Positions 1-5,610 of a stretch of 6,372 nt of DNA are shown piece by piece (position 1 is the first letter of the stretch; each line of letters begins with the position of its first letter). Source of the DNA: Lachnospiraceae bacterium (GTDB lineage: Bacteria > Bacillota > Clostridia > Lachnospirales > Lachnospiraceae); contig JAFOYD010000062.1 in assembly GCA_017391545.1 (NCBI GenBank), forward strand, positions 1 to 6,372. The letters are read 5' to 3'. The translations under genes and the position numbers were made by a program. A model generated the notes under the pieces. That model saw nothing but the letters and a program-made list of their open reading frames with translations. It made no database searches and had not been told where the DNA came from.

Positions 1-1
1 C

Positions 2-448
2 TATTCCTCCCACAAAATCATGAAGCGGGATGGTCATCTTTTCGTCGCTGATTATGGAATGCAGGTAAATATTCTGAACCGGTATGGAATCCGAAGCTTT
101 GCCGTCCCGGGAAAGGATTACCTTTTTTTAAACGGTGATGATACCGATTTACGACATGAAAACATCCAGATTATAAACCGTTATCAAGGCGTATCCGAGG
201 TGACCTTCAAAGGCCATAAACGCTACAGGGCACGCATCAATGTTCCGGGATATTTTGTCATCGGACATTATCACACAGAAATCGACGCTGCCATCGCGTA
301 CAATAAAGCCATCGATGTACTAAAGAAAAACGGTGTCAAAAAGAACTATACCCCGAATTATATCGACGGACTGTCACCGTCCGCATATGCTGATATCTAT
401 TCGCGGCTGAAAATATCATCAAAAATCACAGAATACAAAAAAGGATGA
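2..448 (+). CDS. AP2-domain protein with an HNH-like remnant, 5' end outside window
   Basis: The reading frame is open to the left edge (Y-S-S-H-K-I before the first ATG at 20), and that ATG has no Shine-Dalgarno sequence, so the gene probably starts upstream and this is its 3' part. Numbering from the ATG at 20, residues about 57-99 resemble an AP2 DNA-binding domain: GV start, YRARI strand, IGHY, then the helix TEIDAAIAYNKA. Residues about 34-54 resemble the end of an HNH nuclease module (LNGDDTDLRHENIQIIN, compare the family pattern HHINGD..DNR.ENL), but the His pair before NGD is replaced by Leu-Phe, so nuclease activity is doubtful. AP2/HNH proteins are often tied to homing endonucleases or mobile DNA, but no mobile element is visible here. 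It is convergent with the Rnf operon and shares its terminator. The role is unknown; a DNA-binding protein is the most that can be said. Its stop codon TGA lies inside the terminator stem. Confidence 0.7.
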   Translation, partial: YSSHKIMKRDGHLFVADYGMQVNILNRYGIRSFAVPGKDYLFLNGDDTDLRHENIQIINRYQGVSEVTFKGHKRYRARINVPGYFVIGHYHTEIDAAIAYNKAIDVLKKNGVKKNYTPNYIDGLSPSAYADIYSRLKISSKITEYKKG

Positions 449-482
449 CCGCTTCAAACTGGTCATCCTTTTGCTTTATTTT
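437..482. terminator. Bidirectional rho-independent terminator
   Basis: A perfect 12-bp inverted repeat pairs 439-450 (AAAAGGATGACC) with 461-472 (GGTCATCCTTTT) around a 10-base loop. On the plus strand the stem is followed by a T-rich tail (469-482). On the minus strand the A run at 437-442 becomes a T run after the stem. It therefore can stop both the AP2-domain gene, whose stop codon is at 446-448 inside the stem, and the long minus-strand Rnf operon, whose last stop codon is at 476-478. Confidence 0.88.
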
Positions 483-1765
483 GCATAATCTTTAAAACTG
501 ATGGTCATGGCAACATTCCCTGAGATGCCCTTGATGGTTGCATCTGAGTCATACTGCCACATTCCAAATTCATATGGATATTCGGGCTTATCGCCATCCT
601 GCGAATACCACACATCATAGTCCTGAAGTTCCTCCATATCAACCATGGTCAAAAGCCACTCCAGATCTCCATAGAGCATTGGTGTATAGCCGTTATCTTC
701 CACTCTGTCCATAAAAGCCTTTGCGATCTGTGTTCTGTCAGTCATGTCAAGTGCTTCAATACGTGCTACATCATCCACCACATTCTCCATGACAAATACC
801 ACAGGATATTTCACACCATAGCCTGATATGGCATCCAAAAGCTCATCTGCCTCATCTCTTGCCTCTGCCTTCGTAACTGCCTGTGAGCAGAAATACACAC
901 CGATGTCCAGCCCTGCCTTTTTTGCCGCCTTGAGATTATCCTCATAATTCTCATCCATGACAATATTGCCGCTACTGTAGCCTCTGGCACCGATCTTGAT
1001 CATAACGAAATCACAGCCTGCACTTTTGAGCTTGCTAAAATCAACATCGCCCTGATTTGCAGAAATGTCAGCACCACACTTGGAGACAAGCTTTCCCCCC
1101 TCATAATAATTCATGAGTGGATTCTGATAGGTAAGCTTTGAGAAATCATACTTATTCTTTGCAATATCATCACTGATGTCTACCTTTTCCCTGGTGCCAT
1201 CAGCATGCTTAACCTGAATACTGTCAATTTCTTCCTCCTGCTCATCATCCTTATCTTTTGCGTTCTCCTGATCACTGTCAGAATCTTTTTTGTCCTTTAC
1301 GCTTTCTTTGTCTGTCATATCATAGACAGAAGTTTTACCATTGGCAAGCTCGTCTGCAGTCTTTGCACTGTCCGTACTGTTGCTGTCATTTCCACCTGCC
1401 ACTGTCTCACCTGTCGTCTGATTGGTCACGGTACCATTGCCGCTGCCGGATGATGTATGTTTTTCCCTTCCGGTGTCAGGAAGCGTCCAGATATCCAGCT
1501 GATCGGATGTAAGCTTTCCCTCTTGTATAACACTTTCCGAATCATTTGCCTGCATCTGCTTGTTTTTCTCCGCTGCCTGCGCCTCCTTCTGCGCTACTGC
1601 AGCAGCATAACCGCTTCCATCAGACCTGTTTTTGGACTGATTGCTCCAAAATACCAGAGCTGTCACGCCGAGGATAACCACCGACATGATCAGCACCATA
1701 TAGACATAGATCATTTTAGAACCAGAACCATGCTCCTCTTCATAATAATCATCATTGAACCCCAT
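476..1765 (-). CDS. Membrane-anchored GH25 (lysozyme-like) protein with altered active-site residues
   Basis: This is a 429-residue protein from the ATG at 1763-1765. Residues about 18-40 form one hydrophobic membrane segment after a short acidic N-terminus. Residues about 41-181 are a low-complexity linker rich in Ser, Thr, Gly, Asp and Lys. The domain from about 228 to the end matches glycoside hydrolase family 25: GADISANQG, FVMIKIGARGYSSG, IGVYFCSQA, YPVVFV, YTPMLYG, DVWYSQ, MWQYDS and ISGNV. GH25 enzymes cleave peptidoglycan between MurNAc and GlcNAc; by analogy the domain would lie outside the membrane. The first Asp is kept (D233), but the D-x-E pair reads V325-M-E327, and the late VDxN motif reads V-A419-M-T421, so catalysis is questionable. 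The gene follows rnfB by 23 bases with no terminator between, so it is probably the last gene of the operon. The upstream ATG at 1778-1780 (five residues more) has no Shine-Dalgarno; the chosen start has GGGGGA seven bases ahead. Family is clear; function here is not. Confidence 0.85.
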   Translation of the reverse strand: MGFNDDYYEEEHGSGSKMIYVYMVLIMSVVILGVTALVFWSNQSKNRSDGSGYAAAVAQKEAQAAEKNKQMQANDSESVIQEGKLTSDQLDIWTLPDTGREKHTSSGSGNGTVTNQTTGETVAGGNDSNSTDSAKTADELANGKTSVYDMTDKESVKDKKDSDSDQENAKDKDDEQEEEIDSIQVKHADGTREKVDISDDIAKNKYDFSKLTYQNPLMNYYEGGKLVSKCGADISANQGDVDFSKLKSAGCDFVMIKIGARGYSSGNIVMDENYEDNLKAAKKAGLDIGVYFCSQAVTKAEARDEADELLDAISGYGVKYPVVFVMENVVDDVARIEALDMTDRTQIAKAFMDRVEDNGYTPMLYGDLEWLLTMVDMEELQDYDVWYSQDGDKPEYPYEFGMWQYDSDATIKGISGNVAMTISFKDYAK

Positions 1766-1778
1766 ATAGTAATCCCCC
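1766..1778 (-). promoter_or_regulatory. Weak ribosome binding site deciding the GH25 gene start
   Basis: On the minus strand the bases GGGGGA lie seven bases before the ATG at 1763-1765 and can pair imperfectly (with G-U pairs) with the 16S rRNA tail. The other candidate ATG at 1778-1780 is preceded only by A/T-rich sequence, including the rnfB stop codon. That start would depend on ribosomes finishing rnfB (translational coupling). The choice is not settled. Confidence 0.4.
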
Positions 1779-1788
1779 ATTTCTAAAA

Positions 1789-2589
1789 CTAGCTAAAATC
1801 AATGATTGCCTTCTTTGGGCACTTCTCTTTGCAGGCACCACATCCGGTACACTTGCTCTGATCAATATGCGCATGGAATGCATCCACAGTGATTGCATCC
1901 ACAGGACATGCCTTTACACAGAGTCCGCAGCCGATACAGCCCGTCTTGCAGGCTTTCATGGTAACAGGTCCCCGATCGCATGAACTGCATGCCACTACGG
2001 TCTTTGCATCATATGGTATCAGTTCGATCAGGTGCTTCGGACATGCTGCAATACACTTTCCGCATGCCTTGCATTTCTCCTTGTCAACGACTGCCACACC
2101 GTTTCTGACCGTGATTGCCCCAAACGGACATGCGTCTGCACAGTTACCGTACCCAAGACAACCATGATTGCACGATTTTGCACCGCCATCCGGCACATAC
2201 TTAATCATACTACAATCTTCCACGCCTGTATACTCATAATTTCGGGTAGCCCGCTCACTGTCACCCTGACACCGCACGAATGCTGTCATTCTGATGGTCT
2301 CTCCTGCCTCCACGCCCATGATGGCAGCGACCTTCTTGCCGACCGCATCACCGCCTACAGGGCAGGCATTTACTGCTGCTTCTCCTTTTGCGATTGCTGC
2401 TGCCAGTCCTGAACAGCCAGGATATCCACAGCCTCCGCAATTATTTCCCGGAAGCACGCCAAGTACTGCTTCCTCTTTTTCATCGACCTCTACCTTAAAT
2501 ACAATACTTGCGATCCCAAGGAAGATGCCCAGGAATAAACCTACTCCGCCAACTACTGCTACCGCAGTCAATATCGCTGAAATATTCAT
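1789..2589 (-). CDS. rnfB: Ion-translocating ferredoxin:NAD+ oxidoreductase complex subunit B
   Basis: RnfB is the polyferredoxin subunit that accepts electrons from reduced ferredoxin at the cytoplasmic face and passes them into the complex. The 266-residue protein has an N-terminal membrane anchor (about 5-31), then the RnfB-type cluster motif CGGCGYPGC with C51, C54, C59 and C76, followed by CP. Four ferredoxin-like cysteine sets follow: C140/C144/C150/C154, C173/C176/C179/C183, C218/C221/C224/C228 and C247/C250/C253/C257, each ending in Cys-Pro. That supports about five [4Fe-4S] clusters. Five further cysteines (C107, C126, C201, C204, C214) lie outside these sets and might hold another. 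The start ATG has AAAGGAG six bases ahead (2596-2602), 13 bases after rnfA. The gene is the sixth and last of the C-D-G-E-A-B order. The related NQR complex has no RnfB, so the cysteine-rich protein settles Rnf over NQR. Confidence 0.97.
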   Translation of the reverse strand: MNISAILTAVAVVGGVGLFLGIFLGIASIVFKVEVDEKEEAVLGVLPGNNCGGCGYPGCSGLAAAIAKGEAAVNACPVGGDAVGKKVAAIMGVEAGETIRMTAFVRCQGDSERATRNYEYTGVEDCSMIKYVPDGGAKSCNHGCLGYGNCADACPFGAITVRNGVAVVDKEKCKACGKCIAACPKHLIELIPYDAKTVVACSSCDRGPVTMKACKTGCIGCGLCVKACPVDAITVDAFHAHIDQSKCTGCGACKEKCPKKAIIDFS

Positions 2590-2602
2590 GTTCTACTCCT
2601 TT

Positions 2603-3190
2603 CTATAGCAGTCCAGAAAATCCGCAAAAGGCAATTGCCATAAGTCCTGCTGTAATCAGCACGATCGGCATGCCCTGGAAGGATTCCGGGATATCATTGT
2701 ATTCCATCTTTTCACGGATGCCTGCGAGGATGACGATCGCGATCATAAATCCTACTGCCGTAAAAAGTCCGCTTGCGATGCTAAAACCGATTCCATAATT
2801 TTTCTGTACGTTCGTCAGCGCGATACCGAGCACTGCGCAGTTTGTCGTGATCAGAGGCAGGTACACGCCAAGCGCCTGATAAAGCGCAGGTACAAATTTC
2901 TTCAGGAACATTTCAACGAACTGAACCAGTGCCGCAATTACCAGGATAAAAACGATCGTCTGCAGATAGGTAATGTCAAATCTGACAAGTATGAATTTAT
3001 AGATGACAGCCGCTACCGCTGATGCAATCGTTATGACAAAGATAACCGCTCCGCCCATACCTGCGGCTGTATCAACCTTCTTGGATACTCCAAGGAAGGG
3101 ACAAAGTCCCAAAAACTGGCTTAGCACGACGTTGCTTACCAATGAGGAGCCAACCAGTAATATTAATAAGTCCTTTACTACATCAAGCAT
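2603..3190 (-). CDS. rnfA: Ion-translocating ferredoxin:NAD+ oxidoreductase complex subunit A
   Basis: RnfA is a small integral membrane subunit, homologous to NqrE, that pairs with RnfE in the membrane core of the ion-pumping complex. The 195-residue protein is of normal family length and is almost entirely hydrophobic, with about six membrane segments. The two conserved cysteine motifs are present: LGLCPFLG (C30) and LITTNCAVLG (C118). In Rnf and NQR structures the matching cysteines of the two sister subunits hold an iron-sulfur centre in the middle of the membrane. The ATG start has a strong AAGGAGG seven bases ahead (3198-3204), inside the end of rnfE, and only two bases separate the two genes, which suggests coupled translation of these partner subunits. 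Thirteen bases separate it from rnfB. No odd features are seen. Confidence 0.97.
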   Translation of the reverse strand: MLDVVKDLLILLVGSSLVSNVVLSQFLGLCPFLGVSKKVDTAAGMGGAVIFVITIASAVAAVIYKFILVRFDITYLQTIVFILVIAALVQFVEMFLKKFVPALYQALGVYLPLITTNCAVLGIALTNVQKNYGIGFSIASGLFTAVGFMIAIVILAGIREKMEYNDIPESFQGMPIVLITAGLMAIAFCGFSGLL

Positions 3191-3192
3191 TT

Positions 3193-4023
3193 CTACTCCT
3201 CCTTCTTTCCATTGCTCTTATCCGCTGCATTTTTGGCAAGTGAAACAGAACCCGGTGCACCGTTCACATCCACAAAACGGTGTGCACATCCACTGTCTGA
3301 ACAGCTTGTGCAGTCTGAGCTGCAGCCTGACTGTATTTTATCCACATTTTTGCCCTTTTCCTGCATTTTTCGCTTCACACGGTTCTGCAAAGCAGTGAGG
3401 GCTGCCAATACGAAGAAGGCTCCGGGTGCAAGCACGAAGATGCTTACTGGTACATACTCGATCGGTTCTGACCTGCCAATTATCGAAGAAATCGCTGCCA
3501 GGATATTATTGATCACAGGTGCACCAAACAGTTCTCCGGCTCCGATGAGCTCTCGAACAGCACCGATTGCTGTCAATGCTACGGTAAATCCAAGTCCCAT
3601 GCCAAGTCCGTCAAAAAATGATGGTATGACAGGATTTTTGGATGCAAAAGACTCTGCACGTCCAAGGATGATACAGTTTACTACGATCAGTGGTATGTAA
3701 ATACCGAGCGCCGAATAAAGACTTGGGATAAATCCTTCCAGCAAAAGCTCGACCATGGTAACAAAGGAAGCAACAATGACAATAAATGCCGGGATTCGTA
3801 CCCTGTTCGGAATAATGTGTCTAAGCAATGAGATAATGACATTACTCAGAACAAGTACCGCTGTCGTCGTGAGTCCCATACCCAGTCCGTTGATTGCAGA
3901 AGTCGTTACTGCCAGTGTCGGACACATTCCGAGCGCCAATACAAAAGTAGGATTTTCCTTGACAAGTCCATTAAAAAATACCTCCATGGAACTTTGTCTT
4001 GCTTCATTATTTGTATCACTCAT
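3193..4023 (-). CDS. rnfE: Ion-translocating ferredoxin:NAD+ oxidoreductase complex subunit E, with a cysteine-bearing C-terminal tail
   Basis: RnfE is the integral membrane partner of RnfA, homologous to NqrD. Residues about 14-210 form the family core with about six membrane segments and the two conserved cysteine motifs ALGMCPTLAV (C34) and LIVVNCIILG (C117), which with RnfA should hold the intramembrane iron-sulfur centre. At 276 residues it is longer than the usual roughly 200-230. The extra part is a hydrophilic tail after the basic stretch NRVKRKMQEKGK. It carries C234, C238, C241 and C246 (C-x3-C-x2-C-x4-C) and ends in a Lys/Glu-rich run. The basic stretch after the last membrane segment suggests the tail is cytoplasmic. 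The start ATG overlaps the end of rnfG by eight bases and has AAAGGAGGT seven bases ahead (4031-4039). Identity is firm; the tail's role is unknown. Confidence 0.96.
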   Translation of the reverse strand: MSDTNNEARQSSMEVFFNGLVKENPTFVLALGMCPTLAVTTSAINGLGMGLTTTAVLVLSNVIISLLRHIIPNRVRIPAFIVIVASFVTMVELLLEGFIPSLYSALGIYIPLIVVNCIILGRAESFASKNPVIPSFFDGLGMGLGFTVALTAIGAVRELIGAGELFGAPVINNILAAISSIIGRSEPIEYVPVSIFVLAPGAFFVLAALTALQNRVKRKMQEKGKNVDKIQSGCSSDCTSCSDSGCAHRFVDVNGAPGSVSLAKNAADKSNGKKEE

Positions 4024-4651
4024 TTACGGCACCTCCTTTGGCTGTGGCAAGCACACTTCTGAAATATTCAAGTCCGGCATTCACACCGTTTACGACAGCC
4101 TTTGTCGTAATGGTAGCGCCGCTGATGGCATCAATCTCACTGTCATTTGTGGAACCTGATTTGGTATAGGTGAACTGTTCCGCATTTTTATCCGTAAACT
4201 GTGGGACCAGCACATCTCCTGCCTTCATACCAAGACCTGCTGTCTCTGATATGCTCAGAAGTGAAATTCCATTTAACGTCCCGTCCAAAGTGACGCCCAT
4301 TGAGAACTGAATGTCTCCGCCATAGCCTTCATGGTCAGTGACGGTGATGACATATCCGAGCAGATTTCCTGTAGCGTCTAATGCCGCAGATACCTCATCA
4401 ATATCCATTCCACTTAATCCTGCTGCGTTCAATGCCTCCTGTGCGCCAGCAGGATCAAATGACGCATATGCTTCAAAGCTCTCTGCCGTTGCAAATACAT
4501 TTTTGCTCGCTTCCGTCTTCGCCTTTGCCTTCTGCTGTGCAATTGGTTCCTTGGTGATATCATATACCACACCAAGAAGCAGACCGGCAACAAGCGTGAT
4601 GGCAAAAAGGATAAGTGCATCCTTGATCATTGATTTCTTTTCGCTGTCCAT
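4016..4651 (-). CDS. rnfG: Ion-translocating ferredoxin:NAD+ oxidoreductase complex subunit G (covalent FMN)
   Basis: RnfG is a membrane-anchored flavoprotein, homologous to NqrC, whose FMN domain lies on the outer side of the membrane. The 211-residue protein starts MDSEKKSMIKDALIL, has one membrane segment at about 12-30, and then an FMN-binding domain. The flavin attachment motif D174-A-I-S-G-A-T180 is intact; Thr180 should carry FMN through a phosphoester bond made by the transferase ApbE. Conserved GYGG and the segment TAGLGMKA, typical of the family, are also present. The start is the ATG at 4649-4651: it follows the rnfD stop by one base and has AAGGAGG nine bases ahead. The frame extends upstream to a TTG at 4714, but that would add 21 very basic residues overlapping rnfD and is not supported. 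The 3' end overlaps rnfE by eight bases. Confidence 0.96.
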   Translation of the reverse strand: MDSEKKSMIKDALILFAITLVAGLLLGVVYDITKEPIAQQKAKAKTEASKNVFATAESFEAYASFDPAGAQEALNAAGLSGMDIDEVSAALDATGNLLGYVITVTDHEGYGGDIQFSMGVTLDGTLNGISLLSISETAGLGMKAGDVLVPQFTDKNAEQFTYTKSGSTNDSEIDAISGATITTKAVVNGVNAGLEYFRSVLATAKGGAVNE

Positions 4652-4667
4652 ACTATGCTGCCTCCTT
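4652..4667 (-). promoter_or_regulatory. Ribosome binding site fixing the rnfG start
   Basis: AAGGAGG (complement of 4661-4667) sits nine bases before the ATG at 4649-4651 and lies inside the last codons of rnfD. It supports the short form of RnfG over the longer frame beginning with TTG at 4714. Confidence 0.8.
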
Positions 4668-5597
4668 TTTCGTTTTTTGCTTTCCAAAGGCTGTCGGTTT
4701 TGTGACTTTTTCAATCAGCGGCACTAAGAGATTTCCAAGGATGATCGCATAGGAAACGCCTTCTGCCGAAGGTCCGAAGATTCGAAAGATTCCTGTCATG
4801 ATTCCAAGGAAAATGCCAAACAGATACTGCCCGTTTTTCGTGATCGGTCTGGTAACATAGTCTGTCGCCATGAAAAATGCACCAAGCATCAGACCACCGC
4901 CTGCAAGCTGGGACAAAATATAATTTACATCGAGTCCGTGTCCACTAAACAGGATCACAAAAACGACAAAGCTGAGTATGTACGAACCGGGGACTCTCAG
5001 GTCGATCACACCGATTACCAGAAGGAAAGCTGCTCCAAGCAGAAGCGCGATCATGCTGGTCTCTCCGATCGTACCGGAAGTTCTTCCCACGATCATGTCA
5101 ATGAGCTGCGGAGCGCTCTCGCCCGCCTTGATGGCTGCAAGTGGTGTAGCTCCTGTATATGCATCACAGTCAAAATTTGTCATGATGGATGTGAAGGATA
5201 TGAGCAGAAAGCATCTGGCTCCGAGTGCCGGATTCATAAAATTCTGTCCCAATCCGCCAAAAAGCATCTTTACCACGAGAATTGCGAATACACCACCAAT
5301 GACACCGATCCACCATGGTGCCCTGGGCGGCAGATTCAATGCAAGCAACAGACCGGTAACGACTGCCGAAAAGTCACTTATGGTTATTTTCTTTTTCATC
5401 AACTTTTCATAGATGTACTCTGTCGTCACAGTTGTTGCCACTGTAATGAGTACCAGAAACAATGCGTGCAGCCCAAAATTAATCACTCCGAATATCGTCG
5501 CCGGAAGCAGCGCAATGGCCACGCACTGCATTATACGGGCTGTTGTAGCCTTTGAACGTACATGCGGATTCGATGATACCTTTAACATACTTTCCAC
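4653..5597 (-). CDS. rnfD: Ion-translocating ferredoxin:NAD+ oxidoreductase complex subunit D (covalent FMN)
   Basis: RnfD is a large integral membrane subunit, homologous to NqrB, that carries covalent FMN and forms part of the ion pathway. The 314-residue protein has the N-terminal family signature VSSNPHVRS, several membrane segments (for example about 26-60, 81-112, 176-200, 205-225 and 255-300), the LALNLPP motif (85-91), and GQNFMNPALGARCF (117-130). The flavin attachment motif is D145-A-Y-T-G-A-T151, with Thr151 as the expected FMN site. The most likely start is GTG at 5595-5597, because GGAGGG (5605-5610) is seven bases ahead; the ATG at 5586-5588, three codons later, lies 16 bases from it. 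Family members often start close to that ATG, so the choice is open. The C-terminus is Lys-rich and its codons contain the rnfG ribosome binding site. Confidence 0.96.
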   Translation of the reverse strand: MESMLKVSSNPHVRSKATTARIMQCVAIALLPATIFGVINFGLHALFLVLITVATTVTTEYIYEKLMKKKITISDFSAVVTGLLLALNLPPRAPWWIGVIGGVFAILVVKMLFGGLGQNFMNPALGARCFLLISFTSIMTNFDCDAYTGATPLAAIKAGESAPQLIDMIVGRTSGTIGETSMIALLLGAAFLLVIGVIDLRVPGSYILSFVVFVILFSGHGLDVNYILSQLAGGGLMLGAFFMATDYVTRPITKNGQYLFGIFLGIMTGIFRIFGPSAEGVSYAIILGNLLVPLIEKVTKPTAFGKQKTKKEAA

Positions 5598-5610
5598 GTC
5601 AGTTCCCTCC
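5598..5610 (-). promoter_or_regulatory. Ribosome binding site supporting a GTG start for rnfD
   Basis: GGAGGG (complement of 5605-5610) overlaps the rnfC TAG stop codon by one base and lies seven bases before the GTG at 5595-5597. The spacing is normal for GTG and long (16 bases) for the ATG at 5586-5588. Confidence 0.65.

Noticed and set aside
1205..1786. Several Cys/Leu-rich plus-strand frames opposite the GH25 linker
   Set aside because: They are reverse readings of the low-complexity Ser/Asp/Lys linker and the membrane segment, without initiation signals.
3212..3700. Plus-strand frame of 162 codons opposite rnfE
   Set aside because: It is a shadow of rnfE with composition expected from the opposite strand and no family signature.
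4429..4620. Small Arg-rich minus-strand frame inside rnfG
   Set aside because: It is an out-of-frame reading of rnfG; the Arg/Leu-rich composition is a frame-shift artefact.
4652..4714. Longer rnfG starting at TTG 4712-4714
   Set aside because: It would add a 21-residue basic leader overlapping rnfD; the ATG at 4649-4651 has a strong ribosome binding site and matches the family N-terminus.
4978..5412. Plus-strand frame of 144 codons opposite rnfD
   Set aside because: It is antisense to a clear rnfD, has no ribosome binding site of note and no recognisable motif.
5586..5588. ATG as the rnfD start
   Set aside because: It is possible and close to the family start, but GGAGGG is 16 bases away, whereas GTG three codons upstream has normal seven-base spacing; kept only as an alternative.
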